Shown piece after piece: positions 1 through 14,960 of a DNA stretch of 64,000 nucleotides. Numbering within the stretch: position 1 is the first letter of the stretch; every line of letters starts with the position of its first letter. The notes beneath the pieces are model-generated. The model had not been told where the DNA came from, did no database searches, and saw only the letters and a list, made by a program, of their open reading frames with translations. The position numbers were made by a program, and so were the translations under genes. Origin of the DNA: Aphidius gifuensis (taxonomy: Eukaryota > Arthropoda > Insecta > Hymenoptera > Braconidae); contig NC_057791.1 in NCBI RefSeq assembly GCF_014905175.1, forward strand, positions 17,736,177-17,800,176. The letters are read 5' to 3'.

Positions 1-2300
1 CTTTAAAAAGTCAAAAGCTTAAAAAGTTGTAATCGATCTTTGTGAATATGAATATATATTTTTACTTTTAATAGAAAATCATTTTTCATAATTTTTTTTT
101 ATGATAAATTGAAGAGTTTTATAATTTATTTTGAATATTTTTTAACAAAATAACATTCATTAATAAAATTGTGTCGTTTATTTCGATCATATATATTTTT
201 TTTTTATGAAATTATTATTTTTTTTTGTAGGTGACGATGTAAAAGAGGGCTGACTGGTTTCTCAGGGGGTTTAACTGCGGGGGTGGTTGCATATTTCACG
301 CTCGGTGGTCCCATCTCGTGGAGACAATCTGAACCAGTACGGATACATCATCGCGTGACGCCACGTAATAACCTTCGTGGCACCCAGGGTGGCTCTTTTT
401 GGATTCCTTTCAAAAGCCTCTTATTTATTCATCTCACCTCGGCGAATCCCCGCTTACCAACCCCAAAGACAACCCATCATTTTATCCCCACAACTCCTTA
501 CTCAATTTCAGCTATACTTATATCCCTTTCTTTTTACTCTACCGCGTAACCGACCACCCGCGCAAAAACAAAAGAAGGGAAAAAAAAAAATATGCATCCA
601 ACATTTTGCCTTTAAATCACAATTTTCATTTTAAAACATAAGCTAGCTTCCTCGTATGTATATTTTTTATATATGCAAAGAAAAAATGAACAAGTTTGAA
701 AAAAAAAAAAACATACATACAACAAAGTGGCACATAAAGTGACACATTGTCGACGACCCAAGACACATCAATCTCTGAACCACAAATCCGTTCTTAAAAA
801 TTACAAAGATAAATAATAAAAATAGTGAAATAATAATGAAAAAAATATTTAGCAAAGTGTGAGAAGACAAGTGTCAAAGTTTGAGTTTAAATAATCCATT
901 TTCAGAATACACGGAAGGAAATAATGCAAAAGGTATATATTTTTTTTCTATTTTTTAAATGTATACACTGTAAAAAAAAATAAGATGTATACCGTGTGTG
1001 ACGGAGTACTGATGTTGCCACTTGTGAAGGCAAAGGCTATTTGTCGGATGATAAACGACCGTCGTACTATTCAACGTGGGTGGTTTTGGCGGTCGCGGGA
1101 AATGGTGAGCAACGCCGCGTGTCGCCGTTTTCGCGTTTCGTATCGTTTCGTTTTGCCCTATGGACAAACATACACCACACTTTTGTCCACACATGTGTTT
1201 CTTCAATTTTTTAACATTTTAACTTCTTAATTTAACTAGCTTTCTTTTTTTCATTTTATTTTTTCGTCTTATACATTACTTCAATTTTTCAACGACTCGA
1301 GAGATTTTTTATTTGTTTTGAGAACAAGATAAATTTATTTTTCATACAACTAAACACTTGGTATATTTATTTAAATACTTTTTTCCGAAATTTTTATTGA
1401 AAGGCAATTTAGTGAAAATTGAGTAGTTTAGATTGTTGTAAAATTAGAATAGCATAGTAGATTAGAGCAAGGATCATATCTCAGTCAAAGTTAGAATCGA
1501 AAATACACAAATACATATAAAAGTTTGTAGGTAGATTGGATTCATGTATATGGAATAGAATGAAGGCCGTATAGAGAATGCAGTTTTGGTCTTTGGGTGA
1601 GTAGTAGATATTTTCATGTATATATATATACAAACCCACCAGGCACATAATGTCTAATGGGGGTGATTGTGCTCGTACTCCGTGACGGATCAATCTGCCA
1701 CCCCCTTTGGTCACCCTGCTATACTGGCAATTCTCTTTTACATTCACCTCTTTCCCTTCTCATTCATATGGTCATCCTCAATTTTACAAACCAAAAATAT
1801 CATGTATTAACCAGAGTGCGGAGTATGCGTGAATAACGCAACTATTCGTCATAGTACACCCTTGGCAATTTTCTTCCGCAGATTTAAGTCACGGTAGCAA
1901 ATTTTCGATTTAAATGATCATTAAGTTTTTTACTTGTTTTTTGGTGCGATTTAACAAAAGGGAAGAGTTGATTCAAAGTCTGTTTTTGTTTGTTATTTTT
2001 TGTTCTTTAGTTAGTTGTTGGGAAAAAAAAATACAAGCCAGAAATTTTAAAATACTTTGAATGGCTGTTTGAAAAAATTTGATAATTAGACTATATTTTT
2101 TAATGTATATCCAAAAAACAAACTTTGTTTTTAAATGAAGAAGACATCCTTATCTGTTGAGTCAGTCAAGTTTGAATGAATTGGTTTCATTTTTGCAATA
2201 TGTGCTTCATTGGACACACAGATGGCAACAGCTGGTTTATATAGCACGTCTACTTAACCGTCAATTCAGTTTATCGATTGCGAATACACACGAAAAAATA
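1..2300. other. Non-coding stretch with several GC-richer islands
   Basis: Islands lie at about 241-420 (CTCAGGGGGTTTAACTGCGG and a GTGACGCCACGTAATAACC run), 990-1190 (GGCGGTCGCGGGAAATGG), 1655-1740 and 1805-1900, separated by AT-rich DNA. A good minus-strand donor (CGCCGAG|GTGAGATG, last exon base 438) lies at the edge of the first, but the sequence upstream of it has stops in all frames. An E-box pair (CAGATGGC, CAGCTGG) lies near 2220-2240. I see no gene. Confidence 0.5.
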
Positions 2301-5300
2301 CCTTTATATTGTTAAATAAATAAATGAATTATTTCAAAATTAAACAATAAAAAATATAAATCATTTCTCTGCATAAAAAATTTAATCTCATTCAAGTTTT
2401 TCTTCACGTTAAATTTTTCTAATAATTATTTGTCAAAAAATAATTTTTTATTTAATAATAAATAAATTTCATAAATGTTTTTCAGTAAAACACAAAAATA
2501 AAAACAAAAATTGACTTCAATTGTGAAGTAATTATCCTTACGTTGTGTGTCGGTAAAAAACAAAAAAATATTTCATAAAGAGTTTTAAAGAAGATTCTGT
2601 TGCGGTTACGATCGTTATTGCGGTTCAAAGCCATAACACGTCTCAGCTACAGCAACTTTTTAAAAAGCCAACGTTATATATATTTTAATGTAGATATATT
2701 TCTTGAAACGTTGACGAACATTAATGTACAATACAACATACAACCAACCAATTGAGATAACCGACACAGCGTCAATTATTATTCCATAAATGAAAGAAGA
2801 GAAAAAGAGATAGAAAAAAGATTTAAAAAAACAAAAAAAATATACCGCATAATAGTCTGCCACTGAAAGATCGAATTTTACATTTAGGAGAGTCATGTGA
2901 TATACAAAACGATTGAATCGTTGGTAATTTTAAACTTTGCGGTATATTACAACGAAGGATATTTCGATTGATTTTTTTTCTTAAATAAAAAAAAATATTT
3001 ATCGAATGATTAATGAAAATTGTAAACTTATAAATTATTTTATAAACTTATAAATTTATCAATCAAATAAAAGTCTACAGTTATAGTGTAGACTTACAAT
3101 AGAATGAAGTGTATATATGAAAACACAAATCGTTTCCTGCGTCTGATTCCAGACATTTCCTCCCTGTTGTTTCTCCTCGTCGTCTCGTTGTTCAATCCAC
3201 ATTTGAATTCACCCAGATATAAAAGTTGTGCATCAGATCGTCAAACCTGGGCGCATCTCACGGTTGAGTTAATTTTGCGTGCTTTGCGTGTATACACGAC
3301 TACTGGATACATCTCGTAGACATGCCATACACATAACAACCGAGGCATATATTTACAAACAAATATTTATTCATTCTTTTTTTTTTTTTCAAACAAATAA
3401 ACATTGTTGTTGTTCTCATTCATCATATTTTTTTTTTTTTTAGATTTAAACTGTTTTAATAAATAGAAAAATATAGCAGAGAAGATGTTTTAACATCGTG
3501 ACTCAAATATTTGTCGGCATCTTTGCCTACTGTGTGTTGGTAAGTTGCACGATTTAAAAACTGAACAAAAGAGATGAAGTATATATATGTAAATATCGTG
3601 ATGACCAAATTTTTTTTTCAATCAAAACGTTTGATAGAATTTTTTTATGAAAAAATTTATAAAATATAAATGGTAAATTCATGTTTGATAATTTATAAAT
3701 GTCAGGTGAAATAAGCGAGTGACAATTTTATCAATTTATCATTAATTTAATTTTTATACTTTTGGTATTTTTAAATTTAAAGAAAAAATTAAAATACAAA
3801 AATTGGTTATCATTTGAAAGCACAAATTTGTAGTACTATTACTAATGACTGATAAATTGAGTCGGGGTTTATCCAAGCTTGTCATTTGACGATAAGAAAA
3901 CATATGTTAAATAACGCAACAAAGTATGTAAACGATTTTTGGTTATAAATAAACATAAAAATATTTATAGGTCAAATACAAATGCTATGTTGAAAATAAA
4001 ATTAATAAATTTCTTGATTGCGAAAATTAAAAATAAGCAATATGGAAAATTAAAAAGATATACTAATAATGAAACACCACAACTTGATCATCAACTTAGT
4101 ATGTTACATTATAAGTTGAATAAACCGGCTGGTCTAATTGATATGCGGCTTATACTATCCGGTAAGCAATTCGTGCAATGCAAAGTATATTCCCGGACAT
4201 ATCGTGCAGCAGTCGCGTGGTTAAGTAGCACTGTCTCGATAACTAACCGCTTTTACTTAAAAAAAAATAAATAAAAATTTATCAAATAAATAAGCTCATA
4301 AAGTAAATGTATGTTTATCAATAAAATATTATATATCTCACTACATAATAAAATAAATATTTTAAATTATTAAAAAAAAAAAATATATGCGCGTTTAAAG
4401 ATAAAATTCAAAATAATAATTATTTTAAAGTTAATTTTTATTACTCGTTTGATTGAATAATGAACAATTCCCAGACACTATGATACTCTTGAGTCTTTTA
4501 ACTCGCTTCACTTCCTTTAGACATATATACAAACACACGAGGGAATTTTGAGAGTGGTCATTACATGATAAAATCGCACCTTAAAATTTACAAAACGGAA
4601 GTTCCCACGTTGCATTACCGCGGGAATATTTTTGGTGCATCATCCAGAATACACATTTTATTATAAAAATTTTTGTTAATTTTTTTTACTTCAACAATAG
4701 ACTGACAAAAGTTAAAAAATATATCTTTGAAAATTATTGTAAAAAAACAAAAATCTCATATTATTTTTCACATGATAAATCAATTAAAAATTATTGCTCA
4801 ATATATAAATTTAAATTATAAATATGAGCCCCCCCACGGACTAATCCTTTTATTTATTTTTTTTTCGTTATCATCACGTGTGGTCCATATCAGAAATATC
4901 CCCGCGGCAACCTCATCCCTTTCTCTATATCCTACTGCGCGTATTTTTCCGCCCCTTCTTTTTTCCAGTCTACATTTTACATAGGTATATTCTATCTTGA
5001 TCTTGATAATCTTTAATTTTTTTTTGTTTGCCTTATTTAGTATATTTCACCTCCTCCACATTATTTTTCCGTTGTATATTTATATATGGAGTCTGTGAAG
5101 TCCAACTTCTTTTGATCTCACTCGGTCGTCCTCACGACGAGCATATAAATCTAACTGATCGTCTTTATACTTAATACTGCCAATATTATTGTGAACCAAC
5201 AATCAGAATACAACTCGTGATACATCATCATCCCCTAAACGATTTTAATGGAAATAAAAATATTATTTAAAAGGCATTTGCCGATGAAAAATCTTAATAC

Positions 5301-6340
5301 GTCAAAATGTAAAATTTATATCGATCAATACTGTTGTTGCCTTTGGTGGAGGGCAGTTTTTTTTTTTTGATATAAATAAACAGGTGAATTAAAAAAATTA
5401 TTATTAAAGGGCTCTCATGTGAAGAAATAATATATAAATGTTTGAAAAATACATACAAAGCTAGACATATAAATAAATATGTATACATAAATTACAAATT
5501 TATCTAGAAGGAACACCAGGACCGTTTTTCTGTCAATCTCAACGTGATCCCTGTAATTTTCTGTCTAGAAAACCACAACGTTTCTTTAATGCTCCATTGT
5601 CTCAACATTGTTAATGTTTTCTCCCCTTTATTTTTCTCTTTCGTTTTACCATTGCCACAAGTCCACTACTTACATGACTAAAACTCTCTTTATTTTTTAA
5701 CTATTGCTTTAGGGATTTTACATAAAATCCCTTTTCTGTTTTATTCAATTTTGTTGAAATTTTATATTCATTTTTGTTTTTCTACATTTTCATTAAGTTA
5801 GTAAATATCAAATAAATATATAAGGCAATAATATGTCACCTTGTAACTGAATGTAAATTAAAAAAATAAATAAATAAATTATTACCACAAGTTATTTCAC
5901 AATTAAAATAAATTAACTCACGTACATAATTGTTTAAACTTATTCTCAGAATCAATATATTTCATATCTTTGTGAAGTTTACTTTAGTATCGTCTCGCTA
6001 TACTTTGCTCAATAAAAAAAAATAAAAAATGTAAATATACCCTCGAGGAATTTCTGACGGGAAGTGAATTAGATGTCCTTATGTACGCCTTGTAATAATT
6101 ATAGCATTAAAAAAAGAAGGAAAAAAAAAAAAAGAAATAAATCAACTTGGAAAAATACTCAATGATAATACCTATTTTTTTTTTTATTTAGCTCTATTTA
6201 TTTTTTATTATTTTTTTTTCTTTGCAAGACGATGTATAGTGATGGTAAAGATATAAAAAAAAAAAATAATGAAAATTGAGATTCAAAATGTTGTTAAATG
6301 TGTATGGTGAAACGGAAACATACTTTGAAATAAGAATAAT
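2301..6340. other. AT-rich non-coding stretch
   Basis: Apart from the weak 95-codon frame at 3987-4274, there are only minor islands: 2590-2650, 3130-3330, 4480-4650 (including GTTCCCACGTTGCATTACCG) and 5090-5230. I see no supported gene. Confidence 0.5.
3987..4274 (+). CDS. Open frame of 95 codons, Lys-rich
   Basis: The frame starts MLKIKLINFLIAKIKNKQ and ends NRFYLKKNK* without being a single-nucleotide run. In DNA this AT-rich a 95-codon frame is longer than usual, helped by a GC-richer island at 4110-4250. There is no recognisable domain, no clear start context and no promoter. It is possibly spurious or the remnant of an old gene. Confidence 0.13.
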   Translation: MLKIKLINFLIAKIKNKQYGKLKRYTNNETPQLDHQLSMLHYKLNKPAGLIDMRLILSGKQFVQCKVYSRTYRAAVAWLSSTVSITNRFYLKKNK

Positions 6341-6360
6341 AAAAAAAAAAAGGTATATAG

Positions 6361-6520
6361 ATACAAGAGTGGAAGAGGTGAGGTTAGGGCGTCGCTAGCT
6401 CGCGCCAACCGAACCCATTGTTTAATCCAGCGAGATCGGTCACACGATAGACCCGGTCAAGGACGAGAATCGAGTTCCCAAGCGCGCAATTTGCGCGTAC
6501 ATCTGTACACATAATTCACG
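6361..6520. promoter_or_regulatory. GC-rich island, candidate regulatory element
   Basis: About 160 bp with many CpG, including GGGCGTCGCTAGCTCGCGCC and GCGCGCAATTTGCGCG, the latter a near palindrome. It stands out sharply from the flanks. No splice site or frame makes it a convincing exon. Confidence 0.4.
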
Positions 6521-9500
6521 ACCCAAAAAAACGGAAGGAAAATATTAATGCTCTATACAAACAAACGAAACAAAAAAAAAAAAGAGAAAATGAATATTAA
6601 AAAATACATTGAAATCATCAGGCAAATTTCGATTATCTAATGACAATTGACAATTGAAATTTGAATTGTCAATCTAATGATGGATATGCTGAATGACTCA
6701 TATATATTCTCAACTATTCAAGACAAAAATTAATGATGCAAAGCTATATAATAAAATTGCAATTAATAGAATTTAATTGTACACGTTGTAAATTAATATT
6801 AATAAATTTTAAATATTATATTTTATAATTGCAATTGCTGACAATATCTGTTTATTGGTTAAACGATATAAAAAGGACCTGCACGTTCGTGTGCAACCAG
6901 CAGCCTGCAATTAGATGCATCGCTGGAGGTGGCAGCACGTGCCACAAACTCATGCCTGTTTGTGTTTTTATATTTTTATTATTTTTTGTTTTTGATACAG
7001 CCAACAGACTGTGTACTTTCCTTCTACTCTAACATAACTGTTTGACCTCCATCGACCTTAGCCCCTGTAGACGATATACATATACTTCTCCATCAGACTT
7101 GTTTCATTTTCCATATTCGTGACGCTGTAATTCGTGATCAAAACTACAATTTTTTAATTTTTTTTTTTCACTTGCTTTATGAACTTATTTCAATTTTTTT
7201 TTTTTTTCAAAGCCATAATCGGTTAAATTTACTTCGATAATTTTTATGGCGTTTCTTCAGTACCAATTGAAATTATTTTAATTATTGTTTTATCAAATTC
7301 GCTTACGAAGTATTTTAAATGTTTCCGCCAATTTAAAAAAAAAAATCTCGAAGCTTATTTCGTAATCGATGTATGTATATCGAATATTTAAATACCCTTT
7401 GATTTTTAAGTTAACTTTTAATTATCTTTAGATATCTCTCGAGTTATGTCACAATTGAAAAGTGAAAAAAAAAAAACTAGCTATTCGTGTTGATGTGTAT
7501 CTTTAACTGTTGTTAAAAAAAAAAAAACAATTTCAAAATAATTTTTTTACTACTTGAATATTAAATATACATGACATCACAACAGTATAATATTGTTACA
7601 ATATTTTGTATGCACTTATGATTATCTTATATATTTATATTGTTAAATTTGTTTGTAATAAAAAAAAATTTCAAGAAAATAAAATGTAATAATGAACAAA
7701 AAAAAATAACAAGAATGTTAATAAAATATATATATGAAAAACGAAACAATGTCCTTTCCTTCATCATCATACAATCTCGTCCCTTTTGTTTTCACTGTAA
7801 AATAGTATATAATACCCTCGTATGTCTTGCGAAAAATAATCGCACACTCAATGCTTTTGCCCTACCAACTGCATTTATGTGGGAATACTTGCAAAATATA
7901 CTTGACACAAAACTGAGACTGATGTCGCACAAAAAATAATATAATGCTCACTAGCATATGATTTTTAACAAGCTATAATGATACACCATATTATTCTTAA
8001 CTTATTTTTAACAAAGAATTTAAAAAAAAAATAAAATAAATACAAAACAATAAATAAATATAATTATTTTTTTTTACCTCATTCAATGTCAAAGAAATCA
8101 AGTATAAAAAAAAATTTAGTTTTCTATTTATTTGATTTTTATTATGTCTAATATATAAGAAAATAAAAAAAAAAAAAGAACAAAGAAAATAAAAATATGC
8201 GCAATCAATGTGCAATGGTCCACTTTTATTGACAATGAAGATAAATAAAAAAAAAAAAAATAAAACAAAAATAATAATATCAATTATTTTAGTGAACAAT
8301 TTTGAAAGATGTTAAAGCTTTAGAGTATACGTAAGATGAGTTTTAAAGGTGTCGGTTGTAATATGCTCGTGAATTTTATGATGCCAAGTAGTCCGAAGTA
8401 AAACCACTTTCGATGGTAGTTTTCTTATGTTGTTGAAGGTGCTTCAAGCCACCTCATAGTGTGCGGAAAACAATAGGGGCCGCGGGAGCAAAGACAAGGA
8501 CGATCCCACGACGTCATACCTGTTCCCGTCGTGTACACTACACTATTCTTGTATCTTCTTAAGAATCGCGCATTATTTTTTATTTATATTTATATATATA
8601 TATTATTTTTTTTTTCATTTTAAAAGATGTTTTTTTTAAATATATATATTTTTTCATGACAACGAGTTGAGGGTTTGTGTGTGTGTGTGCCGGATGATGA
8701 GACAAAGTAAAATAAAAAAATCATAATTTTATTATAATTTTAAATTAAAAAAATTAAAGCACGTCATTGGGATATCATATGATGAATATTATCAAATTTT
8801 TATTTATTTATAGACTTAATTAATTTGTTATTTCCGCAGTGAATTGTTGATGATGATGATGTTGTTATTGTTCAACTGAATAAAAATAATATTAACATGG
8901 AAAATTTAAAACTTTAATAAAACAATAATAATAAATTGATTGTTTTATTGTTTTTAGAGCTATGAAAATTACTTGGAAATTTTATGCAATACTTGTTTCA
9001 AAGATTATCTTATGATTTATTATTATTTCAGTCATATGCACAATGTCCAAAGTTGATAGCTCCAGTATATATGACGAATGCAAATTTCAGAGCAACAATC
9101 ATGATTATCGTTACACTAAAAGGATTATAAATATTGAGATTGAAAATTTATCTTTTAAATATGTGTGGTAGATACTCATTTGAATAACACTTACACCAGA
9201 TCTACGACAGATACGATTGGCTACTGATAAATTAAATGTAATTATAATTATCATTAAAACAAATAAAAGAAGGGACTTTTTGAATGATTGACTAACAACT
9301 TTGATAAGCAGAAATGTTCTAAAATATTATTTTGATAATTTAATCGGTGTAGGCATGAGAAGGAAATAAATATAAAAAAAATAAAAAAATAAATTAACTA
9401 AGCTTATCTATACTGATCCAATTCAAGTACACAGTTGATGTTATTTTATAGTTTTAGTATGAAAAAAAAATTCAAAATAATTTTTTTACTTCAATAATAA

Positions 9501-11020
9501 TTGAATTTTAAAATAATTATTTGAAAAAAAAATTTCTCAGCAAGACTCAATGTGTTTTAAAAAAAAAAAAACAATTTACAAAACATTACCAAGATAATTT
9601 TTCAGTCATCAAACACACAAGTGTTAAAAATTTAAATAACACTATGTTTATTTTTATTATAATTTTTAACCATCATACATGTAACACCTTGTATAATGCA
9701 GAGAAGAGTTGGGATACTATTAAAGATTTTCTTACAAAGTGTAAAAGAGAATAGAAGCTTAAGCAATACCTGCAGGCATTAAACGCTCTTCAAGTTGGGA
9801 TTTTCAGTGTGTATTTACGAAAATTACAAGGGAGCTTGGGGCTTAAAAAAAAAATATAAAAATAATAATAATCATCACGCGTTAAGACAAGAGTAAAAAT
9901 AAAAAAAAAAAAAAGCAAAGCAAAGTGGCTTGATTCTACTTTGCCGACAGTGATCTTGTATAACTGGCAAATACAGAGAATAACAAAATAAGAATTATTT
10001 CCAAGAAAATTATTCTTTCCATCAGGATCTTCAAAGATCAACTGATTTTTCTCATCGCAAAATTTTATGATTTTTAGTTTCACACTTTTCATTTTATTAT
10101 AAACTATATATTTTTATTTTTTATTTATTATTTTTATAACACCAATTTATAACAAGACATGCGTTTTAGTTTATTTTCAGTATATGACTAGGTACTTTGT
10201 CCACGTGCGCATAATATAGATAACAACCATGGATAAAATATTATCATCGATTCAGATCATACGGGATTCTATTTTTATGTTGATAAACATTTTTTTTTTT
10301 TCTATTATTTTTCTTTTATATATGTATGTATATATATTTTTTTTTTATTTTTTTATTATTAAATCTTGATATGTCTACATGACTTTGTCATGGATTATCT
10401 GTGTAAATTTTTAGCATTTTATTTGTGACAGTTATTTATCCTTGCAATTTGTTGGTGAGAGGGCAAAAACTGATTGAGATAACTATCGGTTATGGACTTT
10501 ATTGAGTATTATCAGCCAACTTTATGTGGATTATAGTGCAACTCGATTAATCGTCATTTAACATTCACGTTAAACATTATAAAATTGAGAAAATATAAAT
10601 ATTATTTTAAACTGATAAATACATTTATATATATAAAAATTAGTTATCAATTTATTTTTATATATTTAATTTAAATTTTCAATTAACAAAATTGATAAAT
10701 AATATTTATTGAGTTGTTAAAATAAATATTTAACACAATTTTAACTGTTAATTTATATATCAAATTAAAACAACTGTATATATAATACTATTTTAATCTT
10801 TATATTATAAAATTAAAAAAAATTAAATTATAATATATTACTGCATAAGTTATTAGTATAAAATGTCAAATAATTTTTATCATGTTTCATCACGTATATA
10901 ATAATTATCTTGCAATAAATATTCAAAGCGTGCGAACTGATCTATATTTGTTTTAATTCTCGTGTGTTATACGATCGATTGAATTTATCGATTACAAGCA
11001 AGATCATATACACAAGAAAT
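6521..11020. other. AT-rich stretch with islands near 6880-6960 and 8400-8560
   Basis: The 6880-6960 block has TATAAAAAGG followed by GC-richer DNA (GGAGGTGGCAGCACGTGCCAC, which holds CACGTG). The 8400-8560 block contains GGGGCCGCGGGAGC and CCCACGACGTCATACC, a CRE-like ACGTCA. A GT run lies at 8677-8688. A 9-bp-stem inverted repeat TTGACAATT/AATTGTCAA lies at about 6645-6670. No gene. Confidence 0.45.
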
Positions 11021-14000
11021 ATAATATTGAGAGGAAAAAGAAATTGATCAACAAATCTTATAAACACTGAGGCGCGTCATGGGCGTCATTAATAACTTGA
11101 CCGAGATTGATAAACCCGTGCGAACTAAATGCGACATACTTAGCTAGCTTCTCATCATGCTGATACAAACTTGTATTGGTTTTTTATTTTTATATATTTA
11201 TTACAATATTACTACAATATTATTATATAGTTTATATAAACGACAGTTGTCAGGAAAATTGAAATTACATACCGATCATTGGCCACACACTAATGACTCG
11301 TCGATATAAACATTAATGTAAATTTTATAATCGTGTTATACTGCTGACTAATGTGTCTATCAATAATTTACCATTAAATATTTGTTTAAATAAAAATAAA
11401 ATATGTAAATTAACACTAAAATAAATAATTATTTATTCCCTTGAATTTTTTATTTTTTGATTCTATTCAAAAAACAGAAAACTTATTACTTTTTTATTTA
11501 TGAATGAAAATATATAAAGCAAATGCAGGACCTGTCAGTTTGATTAACATTATACGCATGTAAATTCATTTTAAAATTATACATGAAAAATAAAATCAAA
11601 TAGAATCATGAATACTAGACGTAACCCACATTCTCATGTGCTTTATATATCTGTCATCAAAAAAGGATTTAAAGGTATACAAAATAAGAAGAAATGAAAA
11701 TGTATATTATTTTTTGCGTATATATATAAGGTAATGGTTGGTGGAATTTAAATGACAACATGCTAAATAGACTATTTGAAAAATAAATAAGGGAGAATGA
11801 AAAAAAAAAAAAAACTGTATAGTTTTCTATGAAGTGGATGATCCAAAAGTCAACTGGATTTTCAAGAACGAGAACGGATAGAGGAGTCGCATCCGCCTTT
11901 GACGTATAGGCGCGGCACCGCGGGACTTTTCGCCGATGGCAATTACCGGAAATGCAATAAGATCAAACAGACAAACATTATAGAAAAAAGAAAAATTATT
12001 TTTCTTTCTTTTAAATACGTCATAATAATAATCTGCACAGAAATATCTATTCTTTTTTTTTTTTCACATAAAAATAAATAAAAATTTGAATTATTATTGT
12101 TATTTTCCTTAGGGCTGATAATAATTTTTGTTCTCATAGAAATTTATTTGGAATGAGTATTAAGTACGAGAGAAAAATATAAAAATTGTGATAAATAAAA
12201 TTAAATTTTTTTTGATAAATTACATGTACAATAAAAATATAATTTCAAGGCATCTTTATAGAACAAAGTCAATTATTTTTTAAATCAGCGTAACAAAGAA
12301 TTTAAAAAACAAAAAAAAAAATTATATATAGCTAATAAAATTCTTTACAATAAAATATATGTGAATCATAAAATTCATTTTAATTTAACCTTCTAACCTC
12401 ATGAAAAAAACGATATATATATTTTCCATGTTACTATGTGAATTATAAGAAAAACAAGCGCGAACAAAGTGGCATAGGACCTTCGTGCGTACTAATTGAA
12501 TATGATTATGTAATTATTCACTTTCACCATCGCGTGTACAACTATTTTCAATACACAAAATATATAAAATATTTTTGTTTTACAATACAGCAATATATAT
12601 ATTATCACCTGACTTTGGATACAGCTAAAATCATTTAAATCTCAAGTAAAAAAAAAAAAAACAAAGTAATAAAAAATTACCGAAAAAAAAACTACTTGTT
12701 GAGCAAGTTTGATCCAGGTTATGGTATAGATAATACACTTGCATTTTGTTTCGTAAAATCAAACTGTTTTAAAAAAAAAAAAAGTAATAATAATAATAAT
12801 AAAATCAACAAATGAAAATTAAATAAAAAAAAAAAATTAAAGAAACAAATATCAAATTAAATAACTGGCACAAAAAAATAAAAAAAAATAAAAGTTGCAA
12901 ATTATTTGTGTGTTAATAAATTTACTGATTTTTGAATATTATTGACTTTCACAAATCATTAAATTTGAGGTCAATGTGAGTTTAATATCCTGAGGCAAGG
13001 ACACCCACAGTTCTCTCACCTTTCATCCAAATGATCAAAACACATCTGCCTCTGTATATTCATACACACTTACACACACATATAAATTTATAAAATATTT
13101 GCACGACATCTCACAAATAAATTCATAAGATATCAAATTAATATTAAATGCAATCATATGAATATGGAAAATTTTATACATTCCAATGTTGATTTTTTTT
13201 TTTTTTCATAAAATCTACAACTACCAAGTCTATGTTTATTTTTAATATATCGTTACCAATTTTCTCTTGTGCATATAAACCATAAATAAAATTGATCATT
13301 ACATTTATTTAACTGAGAAACTAATTGCCAGATTTGCCAGTTTATTTATATTATTATTATGTTTATTTATTTTTATAATATTTATCTTTATTTATTAGCC
13401 AACGCATACAGGAGCAGGTTGACTTGGTATTATTATTTTTTATCAAGACAGTTTGATAAATTGCAAAACAATGAGAACAAGACATGAATGAGTCACGAAT
13501 TAAAAAAAAATAATAAAATAATAATATTGAATTGAGTGGTTGTTGGAAATTATTGAAATCAATTGAATCAACGTACATGGATTTTCACCTCTTATGGATT
13601 GTTTTCTTTCTTTTTTTATTATATTATATTTTAATGCAACACATCAGTGTAATGTATGCAGGATTTGTTACAGGTTAAATAAACCTTTTATGCTAATGTA
13701 ATAAATGTTGTTTGGATAAAATATCCATTGGTGACTAAACGCTAAGAACAACTGAGTTTTATGAACATTTGAACAACCAAGTGGTTTACTTGGTTTTTCT
13801 TGTTGATGGGGTATGTTGAGAGGCAGAGAAGGGAGGAAAAGAGGTTAATATATGGCCTTCTAATAGTGAAAATAATTGTATTAAATGTGTAGAATATATA
13901 TACAACAATAATATATCTAAGCGCCATCCAACACACACAATTTCATTAAGTCAATGCTCACTCAAGAATAACAAATGTTTTTTGTTTTATCAAGCAATAA

Positions 14001-14960
14001 TATCAGTGACATGTTATCATTTGATATAGGAATAAATCTCAATTTTGTATACCATAAAAATTATATTTTTTCATATAATTTATGTTGTTTGATATTTTTT
14101 ATATTTACTTTTACATGTCAATAAATTTATATTTCAATTATTTGTAATTTTTTATTTTTATTATTTTTTATTAATTGTCTTTGTTACAATTAATTATTAT
14201 TGTTATATGATATTTTAATTTTTTAATTGACATATAAATTATTGATTTGTAAAAGTCAAGAAGAAAATAAATCAATTGATAATTGCCATGTTGTTTTTTT
14301 TTTTTTTTATTGAAATAAATTTTACTTGCCCTCAAGGAAGAATTATATATTTCTTCTTCATAAAATTTTAAAATAATATATAAAAATAAATAACTGGTAA
14401 TATCATAATTACAATTAAATAAACTAATACTCAAGAAAATATTTAAAAAATAAAAAAAAATTTTTATATTTTATTCAATATGATATCCTGATAATCGTTT
14501 TAGTATTATTTTTAAAAATAAAATTTATCCATAGTTACAAATAGTCACGCGAGACTGAAGATAAAAACTTGGTAAAAAAATAAAACCAATAATAAAAAAA
14601 TTTAAAAAATCATCTTCAAAGTATATCTTGACAGTAACTACAATGTTTACTATTTTATAAACATAATTAAGTCGTAATTACAGATGTTTTATATGATATT
14701 AATGACAGTATGAATTTTCGAAATATTATTATTTAAAAAAAAAGAAGCCAGGCATTACTGTTTTTTTTTTTTTTACAATATTAATATAATAATAAATTTT
14801 CATGATTTGATAAAATGCAAAATAATATATTAAGTTGACAGTTTTGTGCCTATAATATTAAACTAGAGAAAAATAAATATGGTTGTATTGGTATTTTCAA
14901 TGTTATACAAGTAAATTTAAATATCATTGATATTTACTTTGTGTATGTACATATAAATAC
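11021..14960. other. AT-rich stretch with islands near 11070-11150 and 11840-11960
   Basis: The second island carries GGCGCGGCACCGCGGGAC and the first GGCGCGTCATGGGCGTCATT. At 12985-13050 a minus-strand acceptor and donor enclose 32 nt (AGGCAGATG...GATGAAAG), but the phase does not fit the microexon. The rest, especially 14000-14960, is almost pure AT. No gene. Confidence 0.45.

Noticed and set aside
3480..3570. Possible microRNA-like hairpin and GTAAGT donor
   Set aside because: Pairing is limited to a 4-bp stem and the frame before the donor has a stop. Nothing else supports it.
13018..13050. 32-nt minus-strand mini-exon between an acceptor (TATACAG) and a donor (GTGAGA)
   Set aside because: The phase that follows from the 27-nt microexon puts a TGA inside it, and the acceptor is weak.
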